DNA from: Paenibacillus cellulositrophicus
GTDB lineage: Bacteria; Bacillota; Bacilli; Paenibacillales; Paenibacillaceae
Direction: 5' to 3'
Length of the DNA stretch: 64,000 nt
Assembly: GCF_009363095.1 (NCBI RefSeq)
Contig: NZ_CP045295.1
Location: 3,405,501-3,469,500 of the forward strand
Shown: positions 44,748-53,397 of the stretch, piece by piece
Layout of the letters: each line of letters begins with the position of its first letter
Position numbering within the stretch: position 1 is the stretch's first letter
Notes under the pieces: model-generated
What the model saw: the letters and a program-made list of their open reading frames with translations, nothing else
Databases searched by the model: none
Told to the model about the DNA's origin: nothing
Program-made: the position numbers and the translations under genes

Positions 44748-44803
44748 CAAAAGACGTACCGCCTCTCCCGATGGAAAGGGACAAGGGCGGTACGTCTTTT
44801 TTT
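44748..44803 (-). terminator. Terminator of the GH87 gene
   Basis: AAGACGTACCGCC (44751-44763) and GGCGGTACGTCTT (44786-44798) form a perfect 13-bp stem with a 22-nt loop; A- and T-rich flanks allow use from both sides. Confidence 0.85.
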
Positions 44804-44823
44804 CAACTTATATAGCGTTGATA

Positions 44824-47800
44824 TCAAGGATTCACGTTGATGGTAAAGGTCGACGTATTGTTTTTGATTGGCGTGGCCGTGTTCACAATTTTCAGATTGT
44901 TGAAGGTCACCGATCCGACCGCCGGCCCCTGATTGGGCTCAGGCATTTCGTTAGCCCAGATCCCAAAGCCCGACTTGGCGTCAAATGCATCGCCGCTCTT
45001 CTGTGCTCCGGAAATCGTAACGTTCGTGAAAATGGTGTCCTTGATTGGATTTTGCGGCTGTCCGTTAAAATAGTTGGTCTGGAACATGATGCCGTGATAG
45101 GTCGGGTCCACGATATCCAAGTCGCTTACCCGAATGCCCTGGAACACTTTCGATGCCGAGAACAGCCACATCGCCGGGAAGGTCTGCTGGCCCCAGAAGT
45201 GCCCGCCGGCCCGGACGATCGAAATATTCTCAAAATTGGTCGTCGGCGAGGCGCCGAATCCGTTCATCGGGTAGCCGAAGTCCAGCGAGCTGATCGTTAC
45301 GCCCGAGTAGCACAGCGTATCGGCAATGTAAATGTTCCGGAAGGTGTTGGCGTATCCGCCGTAGACGGCGAGGCCTGCGGCACGCCAGGTCAAGAGCGAA
45401 GTCAGGTTTTCATAGACGTTGTCCTTTTCGTCCGCCCCGCCCGCGTCGATCGCCGAGAACAGCGCGAAGCTGTCGTCGCCGGTAGCCCGCGCTTCGACGT
45501 TGCGCACCAGATTGTTCGTACTGCCGTTGGTCATGTTGATGCCGTCGGCAAACGTGTTGCGGATGCGCGAATTGGTAATCGTCATGTAATCGGTGTTGGC
45601 TCCCCAGTACATACACACCTGATGCTCGGTCCAGATGTTGTCAATTGTCATGTTCGCCACGTTCGAGAAGTCGAACACCTTGCCCGGACCGTCGATACGT
45701 GAGGTATAGTTGCCGAAGTAGGCAAAGTTCGCGAACGTGGAGCCGTTCGCCGTGGAGTTGGCCGTAAATCCGACATCTGTGTTGGATTGGTTCGCCGGGG
45801 CCACGAAGCGGGTGTACCATGGACCGGCGCCGACGATTTTAATTGGCTTGCCATAGACCTGGAATTTGTTCGAGGTCTGATACGTTCCCGGCGGCAGGTA
45901 TACTCCGACCAGATTGCCTGTCGTATCCATTCGCACTTTATCCAGCGCATTCTGCACGTCCTGGTGCGTGAAGCCGGCCGGCACCGCGTATTTGGCCGGA
46001 TCCGGATTCGGAATCGGCGCAACCTGCTCCAGGCTGATGAAATCGATCGCGTAGTTTGTCGTATTGGCCGCATCCTTCTGGAGCCGGATTGTGCTGCCTT
46101 TCGGGATGGTGCTGTCGAACATGATATTGGCCTCGTCATAAATATGCCTTGGCGCACCGGCTCCCGGGCTGTTGCTCGGATTCGCTTCGTCGCCATACAG
46201 CCAGGCGTAGCGCGACGTCAGATTGATCGTCTTGGCGAAAGTGCCGTTGACATACACGTTCAGCGTCGCATCGATACCACCGCCCCCGGGTGCATCCGGA
46301 ATGGAGAACCGGGTCACCAGCGTGTTCGTATTGGCTTTGGTCGTGAACTCAACGTAGCTGCCCGTGCTGTTTAACGTCACCGCTTTACGTCCCGAAGCCT
46401 CGCCGGCGAGGTCGCCGATGTTCCGGTTCGGACCGACGATCGCCGCGCCGCCTCCAACGACGCCGTCTTCGGCCTCGTACATATCGTACGGCATGTTCGC
46501 GCCGCGTCCGACGAAGAAGGACTGCGTTGTAACGTTGTTGCCCTGCTTCACCGGCAGTTCGTTGCCGTCAACGGCGATTTCCGTCTTGACGTTATACTTC
46601 CCATTCGCCGCTGTCCAGCTGCCTAAGCTGACCGGTGCAGCCGAAGCCCCGCTGGCGATGACGCCGCTGACCGAGCCGGTCAAGGTCTTGATCACCGCGC
46701 CGGTCGTCGCATCGGTTAACGTCAGCTTGATATTATGAGCGCCTCCCGCCGAGGCGGCCGTTCCTTGATTTTTGACCGTCACCGTAAAGTTCACCGTGTT
46801 GCCGGCCGAAGGGTTGCCCGGCGTCCAGGTCACCGAAGAAGCTACCAGATCGGAGCTCGATACCGGTGCAATCACCAGTGGGGATGGATTGGTGAAGGCG
46901 TTATTGTCTTCGTTTTGCTCGATGACCGACTTTTCTTCATCCACCTTTGAGGTCAATTGGTAGCTCCCGGCGTCTTTGGCACCAATGGACAGGGTTACGT
47001 TCGTGGAAGCTCCTGCCGCCAAGGCGCCCACTGGTGCGGAACCGACTTTAGTCGTGCCCAGGTAAAAGTTCACCGTCGTTGCTCCGGAGGAAGCCGCCCC
47101 CACGTTTTTGACCGTGGATGTCAGCGAAACCGCATCGGTCTCTACCGGAGATGCCGGCGTCCAGGACATGCCCGTGATCGTCAGGTCCGGATTCGGAGCA
47201 GGCGTTCCGATGACCTGCAGCTCCGCCACTTGGCCGCCGGTCGAACCCGAGTTGGCGGTGAATTTCAGCTGGATGTCGCTGGCGGTAGCCGTCACCGGAA
47301 TCGTCACGGTGTTGCCGGACGCCGGGCTGAAGCTGTACTGCGCAGAGGAGACCAAATTCGTGAAGCTGGTCGAATTCTGGTCATGGCCAAGCACCTGAAT
47401 CGTTTGGGTGCGTGGTCCCCAAGCGCTGTCCGGATTCAGCTTCAGCACGATGGACGAAATATTCGCATTCGCGCCCAGGCTGAGTGTCAGTGTATTCGGA
47501 TACGCATTGGCAGCTCCTTCCCAATAGGTGGTCAGGCTGCCGTCATTGGCATTGGCCGGCACGTAAATGTATTCATTCGAGGACGCGGTGATCGGCTTGT
47601 TCAGCGCCAGATTCGTGCCTGTACCCCCGCCCGTGCCGGTTCGGGTCACGGTATTGCTGGCGGCCGATACGTTGCCCGCCGCATCCTTGGCTTTGACGTA
47701 ATAGGAGACGGTGGCCGATGCCGGCTGGTTGTCGGTATACGTCAGAGCACTGCCGGCAACGCTCGCACGCAAGGCGTTATTCGCGTAGATATCATATCCT

Positions 47801-48669
47801 GTTACGCCCACATTGTCCGTGGAAGCGGTCCACGTCAGCTTGATCTGTCCGGAAGCCGGCTCAGTAAAGGCCAGGTTTCCCGGGGCAGACGGGGCCTGCG
47901 TGTCGCCACCAGCGGCGGCGCCGTACACCTCAAACTCGGAAATCTGCCCAGCAGGCCAGCCCGTATTTGCCGTAAAGACCAGCCTGACGTATCTGGCAGG
48001 AGCCGCGGTAAAGCTGACCGTTACCGTATTGTTACCGGCCGGATCGAAGGTGTAGCTCTGCGAGGCGGCCAAATTCGTAAAAGTTGCCCCGTCCGCGCTG
48101 CCCTGTACCGACAGCGTCTGAGCTCTTTTCTCCCAGCCGCTGACCGGAAGCTTCAGGACCACCTGGTTAACATTGTAGGACCCGCCAAGGTCAACCTGAA
48201 GCCACTGCGGAAAAGCGTTATTATTACTCTCCCAGTATGTAGCCTGATTGGAGTCGCCTACATTCGCCGGCGCGTAGGTCTGGGTATACGAGCTCGCGCT
48301 CATGTTCTTGCCCGCCGCCAAATTGCCCGGCTCGGCGGCCGCAGCGGCGCCCTCTGCCGTTGCTGCCGGCTCAGCGGAATTCAGCCCGCTGGCGGAGCTT
48401 CCAGCCGGCGTATCCGCAGCTCCATCGGCCGGATTGCCCGCGTCTGCGGAGCCTGCAGCCTCGCCCGGAGAATCAGCCTGGCCCTTACCGCCGGCCGGAT
48501 CCGGAGTGTCATTACCGCCTTGCTGCTGGCTCCCGGAGGCAGGTACAGCCCCCGCGGGTTCTGCAAAACTCCAAGACGGGGAATAAAAAAACTGCGAAAT
48601 GAGAAGCACGAAGATCAGCGCATACAGAGCCGCCGTTTTCCGTAAAGCCTGAAAATGGTGAGCCGTCAT
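44824..48669 (-). CDS. Multimodular secreted alpha-1,3-glucanase (GH87)
   Basis: About 1281 residues. In order: signal peptide (to about 36, SFAEPAGA), an Ala/Gly/Pro linker (to about 113), discoidin/F5-8 module (about 116-248), FN3 (258-345), second discoidin (352-490), two CARDB modules (494-600, 605-720), a CBM6/35-like module (about 728-870, MYEAEDGVVGGGAAIVG) and a C-terminal beta-helix. In the helix Asp1042 (ADGINMTNG) and Asp1065-Asp1066 (TGDDSFALF) have the 23/24-residue spacing of the three catalytic aspartates of GH87 alpha-1,3-glucanases. The enzyme should degrade fungal cell-wall alpha-1,3-glucan or mutan. The ATG at 48669 is 6 nt after AGGAGG; the ATG at 48675 abuts it. Its own terminator follows. 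Confidence 0.88.
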   Translation of the reverse strand: MTAHHFQALRKTAALYALIFVLLISQFFYSPSWSFAEPAGAVPASGSQQQGGNDTPDPAGGKGQADSPGEAAGSADAGNPADGAADTPAGSSASGLNSAEPAATAEGAAAAAEPGNLAAGKNMSASSYTQTYAPANVGDSNQATYWESNNNAFPQWLQVDLGGSYNVNQVVLKLPVSGWEKRAQTLSVQGSADGATFTNLAASQSYTFDPAGNNTVTVSFTAAPARYVRLVFTANTGWPAGQISEFEVYGAAAGGDTQAPSAPGNLAFTEPASGQIKLTWTASTDNVGVTGYDIYANNALRASVAGSALTYTDNQPASATVSYYVKAKDAAGNVSAASNTVTRTGTGGGTGTNLALNKPITASSNEYIYVPANANDGSLTTYWEGAANAYPNTLTLSLGANANISSIVLKLNPDSAWGPRTQTIQVLGHDQNSTSFTNLVSSAQYSFSPASGNTVTIPVTATASDIQLKFTANSGSTGGQVAELQVIGTPAPNPDLTITGMSWTPASPVETDAVSLTSTVKNVGAASSGATTVNFYLGTTKVGSAPVGALAAGASTNVTLSIGAKDAGSYQLTSKVDEEKSVIEQNEDNNAFTNPSPLVIAPVSSSDLVASSVTWTPGNPSAGNTVNFTVTVKNQGTAASAGGAHNIKLTLTDATTGAVIKTLTGSVSGVIASGASAAPVSLGSWTAANGKYNVKTEIAVDGNELPVKQGNNVTTQSFFVGRGANMPYDMYEAEDGVVGGGAAIVGPNRNIGDLAGEASGRKAVTLNSTGSYVEFTTKANTNTLVTRFSIPDAPGGGGIDATLNVYVNGTFAKTINLTSRYAWLYGDEANPSNSPGAGAPRHIYDEANIMFDSTIPKGSTIRLQKDAANTTNYAIDFISLEQVAPIPNPDPAKYAVPAGFTHQDVQNALDKVRMDTTGNLVGVYLPPGTYQTSNKFQVYGKPIKIVGAGPWYTRFVAPANQSNTDVGFTANSTANGSTFANFAYFGNYTSRIDGPGKVFDFSNVANMTIDNIWTEHQVCMYWGANTDYMTITNSRIRNTFADGINMTNGSTNNLVRNVEARATGDDSFALFSAIDAGGADEKDNVYENLTSLLTWRAAGLAVYGGYANTFRNIYIADTLCYSGVTISSLDFGYPMNGFGASPTTNFENISIVRAGGHFWGQQTFPAMWLFSASKVFQGIRVSDLDIVDPTYHGIMFQTNYFNGQPQNPIKDTIFTNVTISGAQKSGDAFDAKSGFGIWANEMPEPNQGPAVGSVTFNNLKIVNTATPIKNNTSTFTINVNP

Positions 48670-48736
48670 AATCATCCTCCTGAATGGGATACTTGGACCT
48701 GGACTACCTGCGACAGGAACTGCCCCGTCTTTAAAA

Positions 48737-48750
48737 ATAAACCGCTTTCA
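48737..48750 (-). promoter_or_regulatory. Weak CRE-like site in the GH87 leader
   Basis: TGAAAGCGGTTTAT on the minus strand, two mismatches at the 3' end of the CRE consensus, about 70 nt upstream of the start codon. Confidence 0.35.
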
Positions 48751-48780
48751 TTTTTCTGGGAACCCGGTAATTTCTGGAGC

Positions 48781-48791
48781 TCACCTCCTTA
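48781..48791 (-). promoter_or_regulatory. Orphan perfect Shine-Dalgarno sequence in the GH87 leader
   Basis: TAAGGAGGTGA on the minus strand, complementary to the 16S rRNA end, about 112 nt upstream of the real start, which has its own AGGAGG. No ATG, GTG or TTG follows at a normal distance. It may bind ribosomes to stabilise the message. The rest of the 48792-49087 gap contains no credible gene. Confidence 0.5.
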
Positions 48792-49087
48792 GCAGCATGG
48801 ACGGATATTGGCGTTTGTTGGGACGCCCTTCTCGGGATGGGATGGTATGGGTAGACAGGCTGGGACGAATTGTTGGAATGCGAAGGGGTTTTGATTTGCT
48901 GCAGAGTCCACTGCTACAAATGGTTGGGTCTGTGGCTGGGCCTTGGTGCCGGATTTGTGTTTCTGGGAAGGAGATGTCAAGTTACGCATTCACTATACTG
49001 GAAAAATCTTACGTATGACGATGCGTGTTTGTAAGCTTTTTGTGTCTGTTCCTATGATTTTGGTGAATTCAACCATACGGGAAACAT

Positions 49088-49121
49088 AAAGACCGGTAAA
49101 AGGCATCCCTTTACCAGTCTT
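49088..49121 (-). terminator. Terminator of the SGNH protein gene
   Basis: On the minus strand AAGACTGGTAAA pairs with TTTACCGGTCTT (one G-U pair) around a GG...CC extended loop, followed by TATGTTTCC. T tract is weak. Confidence 0.65.
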
Positions 49122-49203
49122 CGCATGACTTGATATACTTGCGGCTTACCAAAGCGTCTGAAATCACCTCGGTCGGAATGATGAACCATGGAGAGCACAT
49201 AAA

Positions 49204-50052
49204 TTATTCGTTGAATGCCATAAGGGTCTTTACAAGCAGGGTAGCGTAAAATTCCGAACCCCTGCGGTTCAAATGCACGCCATCCCGGGAAAAGAAGCCG
49301 TCTTTGCCTTTGCTGGCCGAATACCAGTCTACTACCGCAGCATTGCTGAATTCATTGGCAACTTCTGCGATATCCCTGTTAACGGCAGCCTCCCATTGCC
49401 GCGGAACACGCGTATTCACCAGCAGGACCCGCTTGTCGCCGCCCAGCGACTGCAGCAGAGATCTTAATTGCTTTTTGTTAAAAGGCCCGTTGGTGCCGAG
49501 CTCGATGATAATCCGGTCGCCGAGCCGGCCCTGGGCTTTCAACCGTTCGACCACATCCCCTGCCTGACGCATTTGCCGGCCGACCTTGCCGTCCACGACG
49601 ATGCCGGGAAGCATCTTTTCCAGGAAAGGCGCGGCGTCCAGCATGACGGAATCGCCGATGGCGGTGATGCCTTTGCCGGAACGCGGCAGCGGATCAGTGG
49701 TCTTGGCTGCGGCTGAAGCCGGCCGCCCGTTTGGCTCTTTTGCTTCCATAGCCTCAACCGGCTTGTCCGCTGGGTTATTCGGTGCGATCGCCGCGCTGTC
49801 GGTCTTGTCATCCTTCTTTTCTTTCGCCTTTTCATTCATTTTCACATTCGTCTTTTCTTCATCGGGCTCATATGTACGCTGCACCGGTTGAGCAGTTGTT
49901 CTTCCCGCTTCAACGATATGTGCGACCGGCTCAGTCTTGTTCAAGACGTAGTAACCGCAAGCGGCCATGATCAAAATCACGGGAATAAGAGTGCTTAGTA
50001 CGATGGGGCGAATAGTTCCTTTTCCGGCAAAAAACAATCGGCTTCTTTTCAA
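49204..50052 (-). CDS. Membrane-anchored SGNH-hydrolase protein (OatA C-domain-like)
   Basis: About 282 residues. One N-terminal membrane helix (about 16-36) and a charged, Lys/Glu-rich linker (40-125) lead to an SGNH domain (130-280). Block I is AIGDSVMLDA with the nucleophile Ser, block III is ELGTNG, and block V is RDGVHLNRRG with the Asp/His pair. This pattern is that of the extracellular acetyl-transfer domain of peptidoglycan O-acetyltransferases such as OatA, but the membrane acyltransferase-3 domain is absent here. Start is TTG at 50052, 7 nt after GAGGAGG; upstream codons to 50118 lack a site. It may act as an esterase or partner to a separate acyltransferase. Transcribed alone. Confidence 0.8.
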   Translation of the reverse strand: MKRSRLFFAGKGTIRPIVLSTLIPVILIMAACGYYVLNKTEPVAHIVEAGRTTAQPVQRTYEPDEEKTNVKMNEKAKEKKDDKTDSAAIAPNNPADKPVEAMEAKEPNGRPASAAAKTTDPLPRSGKGITAIGDSVMLDAAPFLEKMLPGIVVDGKVGRQMRQAGDVVERLKAQGRLGDRIIIELGTNGPFNKKQLRSLLQSLGGDKRVLLVNTRVPRQWEAAVNRDIAEVANEFSNAAVVDWYSASKGKDGFFSRDGVHLNRRGSEFYATLLVKTLMAFNE

Positions 50053-50378
50053 TCTGAATCCTCCTCTATGAAACGGTACTTCTTCGATATATTGATAGGA
50101 GCATCGAAGGCAGCCCAAAACTTTCGAAGTAGGATACTTTATGATAGATAAGCCATTAATTATTCATATGAAATAGCAATGATAGAAAGACTCCGGTGAA
50201 CCAACGTAATCCGGTGTGACGCTATATTTCCAGGCACTAGGGAATCTTCCAACAAAACGGTATCCGGAAACGTTATAATAAATAACAACCGATTGAAAAA
50301 GTGCCGGATATCCCTTCCCGTCGCCTGAGCCAGGCACTAACAAGGGCCGGATCATTTCCAACCGAAAGGAGAATGGCT

Positions 50379-50546
50379 ATGGATTTTCGTAACCCTCCCG
50401 GACAGTATGACCCCGACGTTCACAAGAAGCGCCACGATGAAAAGGCAAATCAAGGTGCCGGCCGCGGATTTCTCTGGAACCTGGTCAATCTGCTGATAGG
50501 TCTAGCCATTGTGGCCGTGATCATCCTGTTGGTATGGCTGTTTTGA
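50379..50546 (+). CDS. Small membrane protein, 55 aa
   Basis: MDFRNPPGQYDPDVHKKRHD opens a polar N-terminal half with Lys and His, followed by one membrane helix (about 33-54, LVNLLIGLAIVAVIILLVWL). AAAGGAG lies 7 nt before the ATG at 50379, while the ATG at 50373 is too close to it. A TATAAT (50274-50279) could be its -10 element. A bidirectional terminator follows. I do not recognise a family; many Bacillales have similar short membrane proteins of unknown role. Confidence 0.65.
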   Translation: MDFRNPPGQYDPDVHKKRHDEKANQGAGRGFLWNLVNLLIGLAIVAVIILLVWLF

Positions 50547-50613
50547 TGCACGGAACTAATCGGTGGGAAACGTCGGGCCTGTCCGCCACCCGGACTACCG
50601 GAAGGAATGCAAA

Positions 50614-50671
50614 AACGGGCTTACCCCATCTCTGCCTCGAAGCAGCAGAGAGAGGTAAGCCCGTTCATTTT
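50614..50671. terminator. Bidirectional terminator
   Basis: AACGGGCTTACC (50614-50625) and GGTAAGCCCGTT (50654-50665) form a perfect 12-bp stem, extended inside by CTCTGC/GCAGAG, then T6 a few bases on. Ends the small protein gene and the convergent melA gene. Confidence 0.9.
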
Positions 50672-50690
50672 TTACATCACAGCGATGCCT

Positions 50691-51989
50691 TTATTTGAAT
50701 TCAGGCAGCCAGCTGCCGTGCGCCTCGATGAGATCGTCGCACAGCGCCACGATATCGTCGATGGACAGCTCCGCAGACGTGTGCGGATCGAGCATGGCCG
50801 CATGGTAGATGTGCTCTTTTTTCCCGGTGACGGCCGCTTCGACGGTAAGCAGCTGCGTATTGATGTTCGTGCGGTTCAGCGCGGCCAGCTGCGGCGGCAG
50901 ATCGCCCACGTACGTCGGAGTCACGCCGGAGGCATCCACCAGGCACGGCACTTCGACGCAGGCTTCCTTCGGCAGGTTCGTGATCAGTCCGGTGTTCATG
51001 ACGTTGCCGCCAATTTTGAACGGATGGTTCGTCTCCATCGCTTCCATGATGTAGGATGCATACTCCTTGGAACGGCTGTGCCCGATGCTTTCGCTCGCAA
51101 ACAACTTCTCGCGCATTTCCTTCCATCCGTTGATCTGGTTAACGCAGCGGCGCAGGTATTCGTCGAGCGGAATGTTGTATCTTTCAATGAGTTCGGGATA
51201 ATTGCGCTTGATGAAATACGGATGGTATTCGGCATTATGCTCGGACGATTCCGTGACATAGTAGCCGAAACGCAGCATCAGCTCGAAGCGCACCATGTCA
51301 TGATGCTTCTCCTTCTGCTTCTCGGCGGCACGGCGCTTGATTTCGGGGTACAGGTCCACCCCGTCCTTCTTGACCTCGAGCAGCCAGGCCATATGGTTGA
51401 TGCCCGCGATTTTGGATTCCACGCCGGTCGGATCCATTTCGAGCGTTCTGAACAGGTCGGATACGCAGTGCTGCACGCTGTGGCACAGACCGACCGTTTT
51501 CACGCCGCCCACGGTGTTCATGACGTTGGTCAGCACCGCCATCGGGTTCGTGTAATTGAGGAACCAGGCGTCCGGACAGACTTCCTGAATGTCCTTCGCG
51601 AAGTCCAGCATGACCGGAATCGTACGCAGGTTGCGGAAAATCCCGCCGATGCCCAGCGAGTCGGCAATCGTTTGGCGCAGGCCGTATTTCTTCGGTACCT
51701 CAAAATCGGTGATCGTACAAGGGTCGTACCCGCCTACCTGGATCGCGTTAATGACATATTTGGCGCCGCGCAGCGCCTCTTTACGGTCCGTGTACGCCTT
51801 GATCTGGCATGTGCTGCCCAGCGTCTCCTTGATGCTGTTCAGGAGCCGTTCCGAATCGTTCAGCCGCTCCATGTCGATATCGAAAAGGGCCAGCTCAAAC
51901 CCCTGCAGCGCCGGAGTTGACATGACGTCTCCAAGCACGTTTTTTACAAATACCGTACTGCCTGCACCGATAAACGTAATTTTGGCCAT
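50691..51989 (-). CDS. melA: Alpha-galactosidase, GH4 (MelA)
   Basis: 432 residues, the length of Bacillus MelA. The NAD-binding start is ITFIGAGSTVFVKNVLGD (4-21). NYTNPMAV (145-152) and GLCHSVQHC (167-175) are family signatures; Cys169 and His199 (GINHMAW) are metal ligands and the CHSV tetrad marks the alpha-galactosidase branch. The cytoplasmic enzyme uses NAD+ and Mn2+ to cleave melibiose and raffinose-type oligosaccharides. Start ATG with GGGAGGGATTGAATCAAT. Divergent from an AraC regulator gene; no transporter is adjacent. A 12/14 CRE-like match (52113-52126) lies upstream. Confidence 0.92.
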   Translation of the reverse strand: MAKITFIGAGSTVFVKNVLGDVMSTPALQGFELALFDIDMERLNDSERLLNSIKETLGSTCQIKAYTDRKEALRGAKYVINAIQVGGYDPCTITDFEVPKKYGLRQTIADSLGIGGIFRNLRTIPVMLDFAKDIQEVCPDAWFLNYTNPMAVLTNVMNTVGGVKTVGLCHSVQHCVSDLFRTLEMDPTGVESKIAGINHMAWLLEVKKDGVDLYPEIKRRAAEKQKEKHHDMVRFELMLRFGYYVTESSEHNAEYHPYFIKRNYPELIERYNIPLDEYLRRCVNQINGWKEMREKLFASESIGHSRSKEYASYIMEAMETNHPFKIGGNVMNTGLITNLPKEACVEVPCLVDASGVTPTYVGDLPPQLAALNRTNINTQLLTVEAAVTGKKEHIYHAAMLDPHTSAELSIDDIVALCDDLIEAHGSWLPEFK

Positions 51990-52160
51990 ATTGATTCAAT
52001 CCCTCCCGTAAATGTTGGCTTTCTTCAAGCCCATCGCATGACCTAAATATATAGGCCCGGCCCTGGAAATAACATGGAGCAACCCCTGCAATACCTGTCA
52101 TAATCCCATTTTAGAATTCGCTTTCATCTCGTTTTACAGCCGTTTTACCTGTTATAATGT

Positions 52161-52345
52161 AAAAAAAATGTCTATCGACGTACCTTCACAGAAGACAGAC
52201 CGCTTTTAAAGGTAATTTTTCTTGCAATATCAGGAAGCCATGGCTCTGGAGTTTATACTTTCTGATATTATAAAAAAAACGTCTATTGACGTACCTTCAT
52301 AGAAGACAGACCGCGTTTAGCGGAAGTTTTTCTTGCGAGACAGAC
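52161..52345 (+). repeat. Structured intergenic repeat, locus D (two copies)
   Basis: Copy D1 (about 52161-52271) and truncated copy D2 (52272 to about 52345), period 111 bp. D1 has the stem AATATCAG (52226-52233) with CTGATATT (52262-52269), a different sequence from the stems of copies A and C but equally paired. D2 has the CCGCGTTTAGCGG hairpin and then runs into the ribosome binding region of the AraC gene. Confidence 0.88.
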
Positions 52346-52365
52346 GGGAGGGACTCAGAGCGCAA

Positions 52366-53211
52366 ATGACCCGGATCAATGTCGACTACTATATGCCCGC
52401 CTTGCAGGGCCAAACGGATCTCCGCCTGCACTTTTTCGGCATGGAGGAATGCCTGCCGAACCATTCGTGGGGACCCGGACTGCGGGATGCCTACATCCTG
52501 CACTATGTGCACAGCGGCACGGGGACTTTCACCACCGGCGGCACCACCTACCGGCTCGGCGCGGGACAAGGATTCCTGATCGTGCCGGATATGCTGGTGC
52601 AATACACGGCCGACGAGTCGGATCCGTGGACGTATACATGGTTCGGCTTTCAAGGTGTGCTGGCCAAGACGCTCCTGCAGCGCGCCCACCTGAATGCGTC
52701 CCATCCGGTCTACGAGGCAGGTCCGGACGGCGGCTTTCCGCGGTTTTACGGACAGCTGCGCGCCGCGATGGAAGGGCCCGGCGGCGACGTGCTCAGCCAG
52801 GGCATCCTGTACGGGCTGCTCGGCGAGCTGATTCGGGACTGCCGTGACAACGGCGAAGCCCCGCGGCCTACCACCTCGAAGGAAGCCTACGTCCGCAAGG
52901 CCGTCGGCTATATCGAGAGCAGCTACAGCCAGAAGATCAGCATCCAGGACATCGCCCGTTCCGTCGGGCTGGACCGGACATACCTGTCCGGCCTGTTCAA
53001 GGACCAGTTCGGTGTGTCGCTGCAGGCGTTCCTGCTGGAGTACCGGATGAAGCGCGCTGCTGTGCTGCTGCACAACTTGGAGCTGTCGGTAAGCGACGTA
53101 TCCCGCTCGGTCGGCTACACAGACCCGTTCCTATTCTCCAAAATGTTCAAAAAAACGATTGGCTGCTCGCCCCGATCCTACCGGGATCAGCAGATTTCCT
53201 CTGGCAGCTGA
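52366..53211 (+). CDS. AraC-family regulator, probable regulator of melA
   Basis: About 281 residues. N-terminal cupin-like sugar sensor (about 25-110: YILHYVHSGTGTFTTGGTTY, GQGFLIVPDMLVQYT) as in MelR/RafR-type regulators, and C-terminal double helix-turn-helix: ISIQDIARSVGLDRTYLSGL and LSVSDVSRSVGYTDPFLFSK. Divergent from melA, hence the inferred role. Start choice is uncertain: ATG at 52366 lies 14 nt from GGGAGG, while an in-frame TTG at 52333 falls inside repeat copy D2. Confidence 0.85.
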   Translation: MTRINVDYYMPALQGQTDLRLHFFGMEECLPNHSWGPGLRDAYILHYVHSGTGTFTTGGTTYRLGAGQGFLIVPDMLVQYTADESDPWTYTWFGFQGVLAKTLLQRAHLNASHPVYEAGPDGGFPRFYGQLRAAMEGPGGDVLSQGILYGLLGELIRDCRDNGEAPRPTTSKEAYVRKAVGYIESSYSQKISIQDIARSVGLDRTYLSGLFKDQFGVSLQAFLLEYRMKRAAVLLHNLELSVSDVSRSVGYTDPFLFSKMFKKTIGCSPRSYRDQQISSGS

Positions 53212-53323
53212 GGAGCAGATCATTCTGCAAAGACATTGCAGGCTCCGGCTTTCGGCCCGTCGACTGTGCACTTTGAGGTGTCCGAAACGCCGGCTGAAGA
53301 TCGTCCCCAACGCCAACGCCACG

Positions 53324-53361
53324 CCAAAAAAAGCCCTCCAGTCCTATTAGACTGGGAGCTC
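53324..53361 (-). terminator. Terminator of the ArsR/AHSA1 operon
   Basis: On the minus strand AGCTCCCAGTC pairs imperfectly with GACTGGAGGGCT around TAATAG, followed by T7. Confidence 0.8.
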
Positions 53362-53397
53362 CTTGGCTCTACAAATCGGCTGCCTGCCACTCATGGC

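Noticed and set aside
46957-48645. 562-codon plus-strand frame
   Set aside because: Antisense to the GH87 gene; composition is Arg/Gly-rich as typical of shadow frames.
48797-49018. 73-codon plus-strand frame in the GH87 upstream gap
   Set aside because: The sequence before its ATG is CACCTCCTTA, the reverse of a ribosome binding site, and the product has no recognisable features.
50164-50361. 65-codon minus-strand frame
   Set aside because: No ribosome binding site; it covers the likely promoter region of the 55-aa membrane protein.
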